In this document: piece by piece, positions 35,500-46,744 of the stretch
Layout: each line of letters opens with the position of its first letter
How positions within the stretch are numbered: position 1 is the stretch's first letter
Assembly: GCF_019578655.1 (NCBI RefSeq)
Contig: NC_063261.1
Span: 29,243,126 to 29,307,125, forward strand
DNA from: Ricinus communis
Taxonomy: Eukaryota > Streptophyta > Magnoliopsida > Malpighiales > Euphorbiaceae
Direction: 5' to 3'
DNA: 64,000 bases
Position numbers and translations under genes: made by a program
The notes under the pieces: model-generated
Seen by the model: only the letters and a program-made list of their open reading frames with translations
Told to the model about the DNA's origin: nothing
The model's database searches: none

Positions 35500-37735
35500 A
35501 ATTTATCATAGAAGTTTAAGACTTCACCATCTAAATCTATCCTTTATGATGTTAAAGCCACTTCTAACTTGTCTTCTTATTCTTGCAAATATGTGTCATA
35601 AATAAGAGAACCTATACTATTAACATTTAAACACTCATCAATTGAAATATTAGAGGATAGAATTAGAGAATTAAATATTTTAATTTCTATAATCTCTCTA
35701 TTTCTAGTGCGTTGTCCATATCAAGCATTATAGAATCAATATGGATTATTAACTATCTACCTAAATTAATAAGTCTTCCACTAAATCTCTAGGGTATTTT
35801 ATTGTTCTATCAGCAAATTGAAGAGACATAATGGTGGGCTTCATCTCTCCAAGCTAGTTTGTGCATAAATAGAAAAACGCATCAAGTTGATGCTTATTCC
35901 CAAATCTAACATGGCTTTTGTAATCTTCTTATCACCCATTATAATATCTATAGTGAAGCTATTAAAATCATTCATCTTAAAAGGCTACTATTATTAAAGC
36001 ACTCCACTTGTTTTCTGTGATACTATTACTTTTTTATTTTTCCTATATTGCTTTTTGTTGGTTTTCAATTCTCTAAAGAAGTTTACATAAGCTAGCTTAT
36101 TCCTGATAACACCCCGCAAAGGTAAATTAGTATTAACTTTAGAGAGCATCTCAATATATTTAGAATTTTTTTATCCTTTTTGCTCTCTTTGAATCGGTTT
36201 AGAAAAGAAATAAGTGACCTATAAGACTGAGCTGCCTTATAAAATTTAGGTCCATAAAATACTTTCTTCTTTTTTCTTCTTAAGCTCAAGACTAGGCTCT
36301 ACTTTCTTTTTTGCATAATCTCTTCATTGATTTCTACTTCCACTAGTCCATCGTCTTTAGGTGTACCTATATGAGAAGAAGAATCCTTTTAGATTCTAAA
36401 TCAACTTTATTATCAATAGCCTCACTGCTTCTAATAACGGTAATGAAATTGGCTTGTTCAGGTCAACTTTGTAGTTTTTCTTTCTTGATCTCTTGAATTG
36501 CTTCAAAAATCTGTCCCATTTGAGCTTCTAAACCTGTCATTGAAGCTTTAATAGAGCTTATCTTTTTCTCATTCCTCTTTATCCTATCATGAAAAGCTAT
36601 CATAAATGATTAAAGTGTTTCTTTCAAATCTGGCTTTTTTGCTCATTAGATTGAAAAGTTCATTATTGATTTTGAGAGAATTTGAGTTCCTTTGGAATTG
36701 GGAATCTTGGTTTTGGTAATGAGGTTGATTTGGGTATCTTAATAATTATAGTGGCCTTTAGTCATTGTTTCTCCAAGAAAGATTTGAATGGTTTCTCCAA
36801 CCCGGATTATATGTGTTGGAATAAAGGTTATTCATAGGCTACCTGGGATGGTAAGAATCCATTGAATTGGCTTGTTCATACATATTTTTTGTATCAGTAT
36901 CAAAAGATGAACAAAGATAGTACTACGACCATAAATACCACAAATACAACATAACTCATTGCTTAGTGTATTTTTTTATTAAGGCAAGCATCTTAACTTG
37001 GTTAATTCAACCAATTGCAGGGCCATTTCACTACTAGCTGTCACCTCATTTGCTTCTACTCATTTTGTTCTTACACTCTTTTGCTCCGAGTTAGCTCCTA
37101 ACATCTTAAAAATATCATAAACCTCATCAGCTGTCTTTTCTAACATAGTACCCCCAGCAACATTATTAATTATACATTGATATTGTTGTATCAACGTATT
37201 ATAAATGATTTGTTAGTCATTGGAAGTGGGTATCCATAGTGTGGGCACTATAATAAAAGTAATTTAAAGCCATCATATGCTTCATAAAAAGATTCAGTAT
37301 CCTTTTAATAAAAATTAGAGACTTTAGCTCTTAATTCTTTAATTTTTTAGTGTGAGTAAAATTTACTCATAAATCTTTAGTAAACTTCATTCCAAGTTCT
37401 CAAAGAATTAGGTGGCAAGGTTATTAACCAAGTTTTTACTTTTTCTTTCGATGAATAAGAGAAACACATCATTCTTAATTGATCCTCATTAAGTCCAGAT
37501 AATGAGAATGTATAAACTATAGCATAGAATTCTTTAATCAATATCAACGCTTCCTTTTTAGGCAATATCGTAAAATGAAGAAAACATATTAAAGTATGTA
37601 CTCTTAAGTTCATAATCCTAGATGCATCACCTAGAACTATGCCTGAAGTAGTGTTATTAATTATAGATTGTGCATAATCCTTCATAGCCATTTGTCTTTC
37701 AGTCATAATTTCTATAAGTGGATTTGTCATTATTT
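35500..37735 (-). pseudogene. Athila-like gypsy gag-protease, decayed
   Basis: On the minus strand the Gag capsid region starts about 37,730 (MTNPLIEIMTERQMAMKDY) and includes LIKEFYAIVYTFSLSGLNED and VKTWLITLPPNSLRTWNEVY, the standard gypsy capsid motif. Near 36,835-36,775 it reads SNTYNPGWRNHSNLSWRNN, characteristic of Athila-type Gag proteins. Near 35,980-35,890 is an aspartic protease readable as FTIDIIMGDKKITKAMLDLG, then ISINLM, with the usual active-site region altered. Stops and frameshifts abound. Known Athila elements are large gypsy retrotransposons; this copy has lost most of pol. Confidence 0.8.
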
Positions 37736-38033
37736 CAACTTCTTCTTCTGATTTCTTTCAACTTTTTCTTCAATTCTCTCTTCTTCTAGCTTTTGTAGCA
37801 CAAATTAACTATCTACTTCTTGATCTTGTTCTACCTTTTTAATAATGGATCTTAAGTTGTAGGACTTTTGAGTTAATAAATCACCATATTTTATTTTCCT
37901 GCTAAACATACAAAACTAAAGAAAATTCTAGCTTTAAACTAAAAACGATAACCACAAAATACAAATACATAAACTAAACAAAATACAAAATAAAACTTGA
38001 CAATCAGTCAATATAATAAAATTTTTTAGTATA

Positions 38034-38053
38034 GATCCCTAGCAATGAAACCA
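38034..38053 (-). other. primer binding site of the Athila-like element
   Basis: The minus strand reads TTGGTTTCATTGCTAGGGAT, a mutated form of the TGGCGCCGTTGCCGGGGA-type site (tRNA-Asp) used by many plant gypsy elements. It lies a few bases inside the LTR end. Confidence 0.6.
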
Positions 38054-38059
38054 AAAACT

Positions 38060-39213
38060 TGACGTATTAAAGTTAGTACTCGCAAGTGCACAAATTGAAA
38101 TATAGTAAAAACGGTATACATCCCACTCTCATGAAACTTATAGCAAGGTTTTATGATAAAAATAATTATAAAATAAATAAATTAAAAAATAAATCTAAAT
38201 ACTCTAGATAAATATTTTATAAGAGTAAATTCATATAAAAAATTAACCAAACAATAAATAAATATGCAATGTAAATGCTTATGATTTAAAAAAAATTATA
38301 TGATAAAAGCAGTATTTACTTTCGTCAACTACTGAGTATTACCTTTATTATAGCAATAAGTACAAATCTAATTTAATGGATGAGAGATGATGTTTCTTTT
38401 TCTTTTAATTACTCAAGCTAATAACATAACTAAAGTTCCTTAAGTCCATTAGAATGAAACAAAAATGATGTTTCTATGCAACAAACTAAAGATGTTCATA
38501 ACAATCATAAATACTAATATGATATTATGGTCAAATAACATTTATAACTAAAACTAATAAAATATATTAAACAAGAAATCATTCAGTAAACATATAACTA
38601 ACAAGGTTCATATATAAGCAGAAAAACTTAACTAAATACTAACAGAATACTAGCCTAACATCTTTAATCCAATTGTCAAGGTGATAAAATAGTTAAACAT
38701 AGAAAAATAATAAGACAGTAAAAATTCCTTCAAGATCCATAATATCTTCAAGACAATAAGATGATTGATCTTCACTCTTCAATCCCCAATAACTTTCTTG
38801 ATCTTAAAAAAATAATTAAAAATTAAAACTAAAATATTTATGATGACAAACTGTACAGAAAAACTACAGAGATAACAATGATAAAAGATGTAAATGGAAG
38901 AGGTGTAACTAAGAACTGATACTAGACCTAGATATGCATAAATATATATAGAGAGTCCTCCACAAAAAATAAGTCTCTCTAAAGATTATCCTTATCACAA
39001 CTCTTAATTATTATTCATATATAAATAAATAACTGATATAAATCCTTAAATAACAAAAAGACTAAATTTCCTCAGAAGGTAATTTTCGGCCAGCACAATA
39101 AATTCAGTCCATGAATCTCGATCCTAGATTTTGACAACAAAAATGTCCTATTAAAACCTTTTTGAATATTTTGCTCCATAATATTTTTGGCTAATATTTT
39201 CTAAAATTGGACA
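38060..39213 (-). repeat. 5' LTR of the Athila-like element (~1.15 kb)
   Basis: On the plus strand it starts TGACGTATTAAAG next to the primer site and ends ATTGGACA, so it has TG..CA termini. Only its last ~75 bp have a counterpart at the other end of the element. No coding sequence. Confidence 0.6.
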
Positions 39214-39253
39214 ATAAAACTTATGTGATGTATAAATTATATCTTTTCTCCAA

Positions 39254-39256
<3 letters not shown>

Positions 39257-39313
<57 letters not shown>
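39257..39313. repeat. (TA)n microsatellite
   Basis: Fifty-seven bases of alternating TA directly outside the Athila-like LTR. Confidence 0.95.
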
Positions 39314-39317
<4 letters not shown>

Positions 39318-39522
39318 TATATATAAAGTATATTAATAGAGCTTAAAAACATTCTAAATAACTATATATAATTTGGACCTATCAACAAATCCTAGACTAA
39401 AAATTACAATATAGGTCCTTGTGATAAATTGTTGTCCTTTGTGTCTAATTACCAAGTTGGTCTGATATAAATTATTAGTTTGGTCCTTAATAGTAAATTA
39501 CTAGATTGATCCCTAGATAGTC

Positions 39523-39941
39523 GGATAATTACATTTGTAGTCACAAAATTTTACACTTTATAACAACAAGATACGAGACCTTCAATTTGTAACTAAATGT
39601 TACTAAACTTTATTTTTTAATAAGAGCGATAAACTTTTCTAACAAGTGTGAGGAAAAATTATATGGATGGTCACCAAACTTTACACTTTGTAATAAAAAT
39701 GTATTAAAATTTTAATTTTGAAAAATATATAGGCAATACATTTTTGTAACAAATCAAAGATTTGATATCTCTTCGTTAAAAGTGCAAAGTTTGGTGAGCA
39801 TGTATACAATTTACCCTCTAAGTGTGTTCAAGAACTTTATCGGTGTTATTAGAATTAAAGTTTAGCAACCATTTAATTACAAATCAAAGGTTTTGTAACT
39901 TTTGATACAAAGTGTAAATTTTGATAATGTAGTTTACTCTC
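39523..39941. mobile_element. outer MITE, interrupted by an inner one
   Basis: The left arm from 39,523 and the reverse complement of the right arm to 39,941 match over about 120 bp each: caaaattttacacttt and caaaatttacacttt, tttgtaactaaatg and tttgtaattaaatgg, ctaaactttattttt and ctaaactttaattct. Flanking 9-mers are TAGATAGTC (39,514-39,522) and TAGATGGTA (39,942-39,950), 7 of 9 identical. The arms are separated only by the inner element. Confidence 0.7.
39652..39818. mobile_element. inner MITE of the same family
   Basis: The arms ggatggtcaccaaactttac and the reverse complement catgctcaccaaactttgca pair across about 170 bp. Flanking 9-mers are CAAGTGTGA and TAAGTGTGT, 7 of 9 identical. It is inserted near the centre of the outer MITE. 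Confidence 0.65.
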
Positions 39942-40215
39942 TAGATGGTAGATTACCAAATTAGTCTCTATATAATCGAGTACTATATTGTTTCACAGGT
40001 GGTAAATTACCAAATTGGTTCCTATTGGAAAATTATTTGATATCCTAGGTGGTAAATCACAACACAAGTCCCTAGGGAGATTGGTCTCTAATGGAAAATA
40101 CATGATTGGTCCTTAAGGTAAATTACTAGATTGATACCTATTAGCAAAATAACTTGATTGGTCCCTACAATAAAGTTTTTACATTTGTCCCTAATGCTAA
40201 ACTACCTGGATTAGT

Positions 40216-40811
40216 ACTCTATTTAATTTATTTTTAGCCCTAATCAGAAATTGTAAAATTTAGTAAGCTAGAATAAAAAAAAATTCATTCTTTACATAAA
40301 CAAAGCCTAAAACCGTATTAAAAATAAGATTTTACATTTAAGATATAAATCTTAGATTTCGGCTATTAATGAAATAATCAAACTTTCATAAAATCTCTAT
40401 GTAATGCTCCAATTAACGCTTGGAGCATCTGAACCTGCGTTTCCTGCAGATGCACAATATAAGAAATTGTTTTGTTTAGAAACTTCACCTTCGGTTCTTA
40501 CCCAATTGTTGAAACAAGTGATTGAAGTAAATTTTGGTGTCCTCTTACAGGCCAACATTAAATTCTTTTTCTTAAGAAAAAAAGAAAAAGAAAAAGAAAA
40601 TAATGCTAGGGTTAGAGACAGCAAAGAAAAGAACACATTTTCTATTCAATAGTTATACAGACAACCACCAAGAAGGCATCCAAGTGATTATTGCAGCTCC
40701 CAGTTAAGCATAAGGGTGCAACATTATGACAATACACATTACAACCATATCAAGTGTCAGAAATTACAATCCATTAAAACCAAGTTCATAAGGCAAATGG
40801 AGTTTACAACA
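40216..40811 (-). other. 3' side of the copper chaperone gene
   Basis: Includes the probable 3' UTR of the minus-strand chaperone gene. The open frames on both strands at 40,397-40,652 show no family signal and are treated as chance. A poly(A) site was not fixed. Confidence 0.5.
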
Positions 40812-42648
40812 TCAGGCAGCAGCAACAGTTTCAGCAGGCTTTGCTTCAGGTTCGGCAGGTGCTGCCTCTTCCCAGAAAGAAGTTTTCTTGCCGGTCTTTG
40901 AAACGGTCTGGAAAACCGCATCTGGTTGCACGTTTCCTTTCACTGTAACCTTTTGCTCCTTCATATCAATGTCGTATGATTCCACACCTATATATATAGT
41001 TAAAGAATAGCAGAAATTATTACCAAGTAAACTATAAATGTGAACAATGCTTTAATAATTTAATCCCCAATAAGATTCAATGTTTTAGTATATGAATCGT
41101 GGAACCTATGCCATGTCAAGGTATTTAAGCAAATGTGCACAGTAAGATGCCATAATACACTAGCTTGCCCCACTTCATTATAAGTAAATAGACCACAATC
41201 TCATGAAGAGAACTTCAACACCACACACAGAAAGATGCTTCCAACCCTTAAAAAGAAAATCTTGGAGTGGAATTTTTAACACCACATTTAATGGAGGAAA
41301 CAGATAATCCAACAAAGCCTATCACAAATATCTGAGAAATGAGAGGATAACAAAATGCGATTAGAATGAGTCACTTGACTTATTTGGGATTGCTATCGAG
41401 CGCTAAAAAAAAAAAAAAAGAAAAAAAAGAAAGAAAGCAATGGGATTGCTATCGACTGTTAAAGAAAGCATGTCAAGAATTTTTTGATTTAGTTGTCAAA
41501 CATACTTTTGGGAAAAGCTATCAATTCACATGCTTCCTCTCCACATATAGTTTTCAAAGTTTAAAAAACTATAAAAAAGAAAAAAAAAAATTCTATGTCT
41601 TTTCTCTTATAAAAGCGCTTTTGCCAAACGCAATCTCATGCTGAGTCAAGCTAAATGGTAGAAAGAATTAATCATGGAAAATGAGGAAAAAGAAGAGTAG
41701 TTTGGTAGCAAAGATTATAACATACCTTCCATTTTCCCCAGAACCCTTCTCACAGCACCGGCACAACCTTCACATGACATACCAACCTTGAGCACAACAG
41801 TCTGCAAGAGAATCAAATTGATATTATCAGATTGACCGCACCAACTAAAACAAGTACAATAAGATCTGGCCAGAATGGTGCTAGTCTTCTATATTTATGT
41901 AATCAGAACTTCTTTCACTGAAAAAGTGAAGCATTCAAGATTCAAAGACAAAATAAACCAGGCATAAAACAGAAATAGTGGAAAAGAAAATGCATGTTTT
42001 CTTCGTAGAACTTGGGCAATTCCATATTCACTTCAAATTAACATAGATACTTTTACAGAAAGCCATTACTTGCAAACTTAAAATCCTGCTGCTTTATAGA
42101 GGCATGACCTTTTGTAAGTTATCAACTACATACTAAACCAACCAAGAAAGAAAGAACAGCAGAAATTAAAGCAACATCAGCACCCTTTTTCCTTGAAAAC
42201 TAAACAACAAAACAACTAACATTTAATCTGTGTTGAGATATGACTTTCTTTTCATTCCATGCATGAATTTTATCTCCATCTCTTACAATTGCTATTCAAT
42301 TCACAGGTCAACTGGTAAGCAAACATATTTCAATTATTGAAAACCCAAGAACCAAAATTTCTAGGTTCTGGGTACCTAAAAAGCTCAAATAAAAAACAAA
42401 AGGAGAACCATCAAAAACCCAATAATCAAGCATAAACAAACAACCCAATCAACAAATCCGGATTCAAGAAAACCCAACACACACGAAAAGAAATCAAAAC
42501 CAGAAAACACAGCACTCTATAGACTAGGAAAGAAAAGAAAACAAAGAAAAAGGGCAACAACTCAAAGCATAAATCCTATTCAGCCAAAAAAAAAAAAAAA
42601 ATTACAACAAAACAAGATTCAAGAAAGATATGGTTGTACCTGAGACAT
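40812..42648 (-). CDS. ATX1: copper chaperone ATX1/CCH (HMA domain)
   Basis: Three exons on the minus strand: 42,648-42,640 (nine bases, Met-Ser-Gln), 41,801-41,726 and 40,987-40,812. They total 261 bases and 86 aa. All junctions have GT..AG and the joined frame is open. The N-terminus [20 protein letters not shown] carries the Cu(I)-binding MxCxxC motif (Met11, Cys13, Cys16). The middle has [20 protein letters not shown] and the Lys-rich KTGKKTSFW, both typical of plant ATX1/CCH. The C-terminus is a short Ala/Pro/Glu tail ([17 protein letters not shown]), not the long tail of Arabidopsis CCH, so ATX1 is the better name. Family members are cytosolic chaperones that hand Cu(I) to P-type copper ATPases. 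The protein looks complete and functional. Confidence 0.93.
40988..41725 (-). other. intron 2 of the copper chaperone gene
   Basis: 738 bp with GT at the 41,725 side and AG at 40,988-40,989. It contains A-rich runs at 41,405-41,430 and 41,578-41,590. No gene inside. Confidence 0.9.
41802..42639 (-). other. intron 1 of the copper chaperone gene
   Basis: 838 bp directly after the third codon, with GT at 42,638-42,639 and CAG at the end. AT-rich. No gene inside. Confidence 0.9.
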
Positions 42649-42756
42649 GGTTTTGTGTGTATTTACAATAGAAATGAACTGAAAAGGAAATATCGGTTCG
42701 TGTGATTGATCCTTGAAACTTTTTGTTGCTTTGGAATTTGCGAGTTAGATGGCGTG

Positions 42757-42766
42757 AATTTATATA
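42757..42766 (-). promoter_or_regulatory. TATA box of the copper chaperone gene
   Basis: The minus strand reads TATATAAATT about 110 bp upstream of the start codon, which implies a 5' UTR of roughly 80 bases. It is the only good TATA motif close upstream. Confidence 0.6.
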
Positions 42767-42899
42767 CACGTTTTACGATATATGCCATTTTTTTAGTTTT
42801 TTTGGGTCGGTTGGATCGGGTCAGTGAGTGGGTCTTGGATAGACCCATATTGATGTAAGTCAACCTTCTTACGTTTCCCAGACGTAGAAAATTCGCGCG

Positions 42900-43600
42900 C
42901 TTATTTAATAACAGTCTCTGTGTTATAGTATAACCATATCGTCAGAATTATTATAAGGTTAATTTCATATAAAATTTAATTATTAAATTATTATTTATCA
43001 TTTTACTAAATTTTTAGAATTTTAATTATCTTTCATAAAAAGAAAATTTAATTTACCTAATTTATTCTTTTTTATTATCATTTATATTAATAATAAATCT
43101 TTACCGATAATCATATAATTATTAATTTAATTCTATTTCTAAACATGTGTTATTTATGTAATAGATATAAATAATATAAAAAATAACTCTTCATCAATTA
43201 TTTAACTCACCTTAAAATATAAAAATATGTTCTTAAAATATAGTACGATTAGAATAAACATATTTAGAAAATAAATATCAGTATTATGACAATTAATATT
43301 ATTTATTATTAAAATCGACGCACCATGACACAATGTCTCACCAAACTAATATAATTTTATTCCATTTAGTATTTATAAATAATTATTTATATTCAAGTAT
43401 AAATAATTAATTATTTAATATAAAATTTCGTATGAATAATTAATTATTTACTTTTTCAATATATAATATTTTTAAAATTAAAATTTTGTAATGTCAGTTC
43501 TATTTCTTTTTTTACAAAATTTAATAGCCTAAATAAAATATTTAAATAAAAGTATCCATATCCAAATCGATAAACCATTCCTATTAAGAAAATTACATTC
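42900..43600. other. AT-rich intergenic sequence
   Basis: No gene or recognised element. A/T content is very high between the chaperone promoter and the RNase H fragment. Confidence 0.5.
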
Positions 43601-43606
43601 ATTAAT

Positions 43607-43715
43607 ATGTTTTGAAGAGCTAAGAACAAATAACGTGGCAGGATATGAAGCATGCATCGGAGGAACGGAAGTTTTGCTTGCCTTGGGAGTTAAAGAAGTA
43701 GAAATTCATGGTATT
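43607..43715 (+). pseudogene. RNase H fragment of a gypsy (Tat-type) element
   Basis: One open stretch reads LRTNNVAGYEACIGGTEVLL, then ALGVKEVEIHG. It resembles the TNN.AEYEA..LG..E.A.ELG core of the second, archaeal-type RNase H found in Tat/Ogre gypsy polyproteins. Only about 35 codons remain, with GC content above the surroundings and no other element sequence alongside. Confidence 0.6.
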
Positions 43716-44074
43716 TCCCGGGCGGAATACTTAACGAGTTAGCTATAGCACTGCACGGGTCGAGCCATAGAATAAATTGATATATAATTTATTTTATCTT
43801 TATTAAGATAATAAAAATAACTATTTTTTCTCAAATATGACTAAGTATTAATATAATTTTTAAAATATATTATAATAAGAATTATAGCATGAGAGTTCTA
43901 ATAATTCATTTAATCATTTTTAAAAGAATTATAAATATTTTAGAGAAGTTACTCATTGAAAATGATAATTTTAATATTTTTATGTTGATAGTAGAATTTA
44001 GAGTTTCATAACCAATATATATAATAAATTTGTATAAATATTATAAAAAATTTATTTAATATAAAGTATTTGAT
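43716..44074. other. AT-rich intergenic sequence
   Basis: No gene recognised. It ends at the copia target site. Confidence 0.5.
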
Positions 44075-44079
44075 ATAAT
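44075..44079. repeat. target site duplication (left) of the copia element
   Basis: ATAAT, identical to 49,503-49,507. Confidence 0.9.
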
Positions 44080-44826
44080 TGATGGGAAAAACAGCCACAA
44101 ACGGTAAACAAATAAATGCGGAATTAATCTCTGTTTGTCTAAACTTTCCCAACTTGAATGAACCCCGAGGATGCAAACAAATAGGATGTTCTTAATGCAA
44201 TTAGAACACACACAATATCACTGTTATGCACCAAGATATTGAGCTAAAACAGTAAGCACACAACAACACAAAGATACCGAAATTTTAGCGTGGAAAACCT
44301 ATAAACTAGGGAAAAACCACGGGACCATTTTGGCCGCTTAAATCCACTATCATCATCAAAGGAGCAATACAAAGTCTTCTCTAGATAATACTAGAGGCAT
44401 ACAAAATCATCATATCCTTGGAAGTAAGCACATCAAGGTGTATGGAATCAAAATAGAGCCAAGATAAGAAATATATCACCAGAAAATTAGCTACTGTCCA
44501 GACCAACGACCTTCGGACCTCAAAAACCGATCTCCACCGTCCAAAATATTGGCCCAGATGCTGTGTAGCTACTGTCCAAAAATCACGACGATCCAACGGT
44601 TCAATCTACGGAAAACGGAACTTTTCTGTTGCTGTGTATTCTCCTCTCTTCACCTCTCTCTTTTCTTTTAATATATGAAGTCTTGGTAAAAAAAACCCTA
44701 GCCCTAGACGTTTTTATAATAATATGCTCCCAAAATAGAAAGTCTAAATAAGACTTTAATATGCTCAATGGTTGGGCTTTCCTCATGGGTCAAAAAAAAA
44801 TAAAGAAAGAAAAAAAAAACCCAACA
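44080..44826 (-). repeat. 3' LTR of the copia element (747 bp)
   Basis: On the plus strand it starts TGATGGGAAAAA and ends CCCAACA. On the minus strand it runs TGTTGGG..CCCATCA. Compared with the other LTR it lacks a 7-bp stretch near 44,510. Confidence 0.95.
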
Positions 44827-44841
44827 AATCTCCCCCTTTTT
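44827..44841 (-). other. polypurine tract of the copia element
   Basis: The minus strand reads AAAAAGGGGGAGATT directly before the 3' LTR. Confidence 0.9.
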
Positions 44842-44844
44842 GAC

Positions 44845-45142
44845 TTATGAGGAAGAGTTCGCCATACCGGCGATGGAGCAACAAACCTTCAACTTTTCCC
44901 TTGCTAGAACCTTTGTCAACATATCGGCACCATTATCATCAGTATGAACTTTATCAAGTTCAAATAGTTTATCTTCAAGTGCATCTCTAATCCAATGATA
45001 CCTCACATCAATATGCTTGGTTCGTTTGTGAAACATAGAATTTTTAGCAAGGTGAATAGTACTTTGATTATCACAAAGAACCACGTAGCGCTGTTGCACA
45101 AAGCCAATCTCTTGCATAAATCTTTTGAGCCATAATAGCTCC
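44845..45142 (-). pseudogene. copia RNase H C-terminal half
   Basis: Reads MQEIGFVQQRYVVLCDNQST, then HLAKNSMFHKRTKHIDVRYH and DNGADMLTKVLAREKL. It is the direct continuation of the reverse transcriptase frame but separated from it by a frameshift near 45,143-45,160. It stops at 44,845, a few bases before the purine tract. Confidence 0.85.
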
Positions 45143-46744
45143 TTACATTGCAGCCCACATTACTCGGCCCTCGGTGGTGGATAAAACCACACACTTTTGC
45201 AGTCTCGATTGCCATGACACAGCTCCCCCTAATTTGGAAGTACCACGTAGATATCTGAGAATCCACTTCACTGTTTTCCAATGCTTCTTACCTGGATTTG
45301 ACAGAAAACGACTAACAACACCTACTGCATGAGCAATATCAGGTCGTGTGCACACCATAGCATACATCAAGCTCCCTACAGTTGAGGCATAAGGGACTCT
45401 ATCCATCTCTTCAATCTTCTTCTCAGAAGATGGACAATCTTTATCTGTAAACCTGAAGTTAGTAGTAAGAGGAGAACTAACCTCTTTAGCTTTATCCATG
45501 TTGAATCTGCGAAGCACCTTCTCGATGTATTGCTCCTGTGACATGTGTAGCTTTTTCAAAGCTCTATCTCGAGTGATCCGAATGCCAAGAATATGTTTTG
45601 CTGGCCCCAAGTCTTTCATAGCAAAAGACTTGCTCAATTGTATCTTCAGCTGAGTAATTCTTTCTGCATTCTTGCCAACAATTAACATGTCATCAACATA
45701 TAACAATAAAATGATGAAATCATTATCACCAAACCTCTGGAAGAAAACACAATGGTCTAAAGTAGTCTTTCGGTAATTTTGCTCCCCCATAACTGACTCA
45801 AACTTCTTGTACCACTGTCTTGGTGCTTGCTTTAACCCATAAAGACTCTTTTGAAGTCTACACACATAGCCTTCTTTTCCCTTAACCTGAAAACCTTCAG
45901 GTTGCTCCATGTAGATTTCTTTATCCAAGTCACCATGAAGAAAAGCTGTTTTGACATCCATCTGTTCAACCTCAAGATCAAGGCTGACTGCCAAACCAAG
46001 AACAACACGAATAGATCCCATCTTCACGACCGGAGAGAAAATCTCATCAAAGTCAATACCCTTTCTCTGACTGAACCCTTTGACCACCAATCTAGCCTTG
46101 TACCTAGGTTGTGCGGTGTGCTCTTCAGTCTTCACTTTGTAGACCCACTTGTTCTTCAAAGCTCTCTTGCCTTTAGGCAACTTCACCAACTCAAAAGTAT
46201 TATTCTCATGTAAGGAATTCATCTCATCTTGCATGGCTTCAACCCACTCCCTTTTGTGCTCATCTTCCATGGCCTCTGCATAACACTCAGGCTCTCCCCC
46301 ATCAGTGAGTAAGACATACTCATTAGCTGAAAAACGAGTGGAAGGATGACGATCTCTTGTAGACCGCCTAAGTGGGACAAATGGTGGCACGTCTGGTACC
46401 GGTATCTCTGAATGAAATTCTTCATCCACCTCTGCCCAAGCATCAATATCATCAGTATCATGTTGTTCATCATTCTGAACATCATCGTCAAGAGGTGGTT
46501 CTACATGCTGAGGAGGCACTGGATCCAAATCAGTAATATCATCATTATGTTGAGGAACTGTCTCTTTCTTCTCAACATCTTTCAAGGTCTGATCTTCAAC
46601 AAACACAACATCTCGGCTTCGAATAAGTTTCTTATGGACAGGATCATATAATCTGTAACCAAACTCATCTTGGCCATAACCTAAGAAAATACATGGTTTT
46701 GACTTCACATCAAGCTTTGATCTTTCATCTTTAGGAATGTGCAC
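45143..46744 (-). pseudogene. copia integrase C-terminus, reverse transcriptase and RNase H N-terminus
   Basis: A 533-codon open frame. It starts in the integrase C-terminal part (HIPKDERSKLDVKSKPCIFL, then a long acidic linker). The reverse transcriptase includes KARLVVKGFSQRKGIDFDE, MDVKTAFLHGDLDKEIYMEQ, LYGLKQAPRQWYKKF and the catalytic YVDDML. Then come KHILGIRITRDR and GSLMYAMVCTRPDIAHAVG. The frame runs through LRYLRGTSKL straight into GGAVSWQSRLQKC, joined at about 45,230. Roughly 35 residues that normally lie between these blocks in the family, carrying the first RNase H catalytic Asp, are absent. The reading is lost soon after LSTTE. The RT itself looks intact. Confidence 0.9.

Larger units (their letters stand above)
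39400..40215. repeat. degenerate minisatellite field
   Basis: Loosely repeated 25-35-bp units built on attggtcccta and ggtaaattaccaaattggt, for example near 39,465, 39,500, 39,960, 40,000, 40,100, 40,135 and 40,165. The array is interrupted by two nested MITEs at 39,523-39,941. Confidence 0.7.

Noticed and set aside
40397..40652. Open frames of about 80 codons on both strands next to the copper chaperone gene
   Set aside because: They overlap each other on opposite strands, show no family signal, and lie in the probable 3' region of the chaperone gene.
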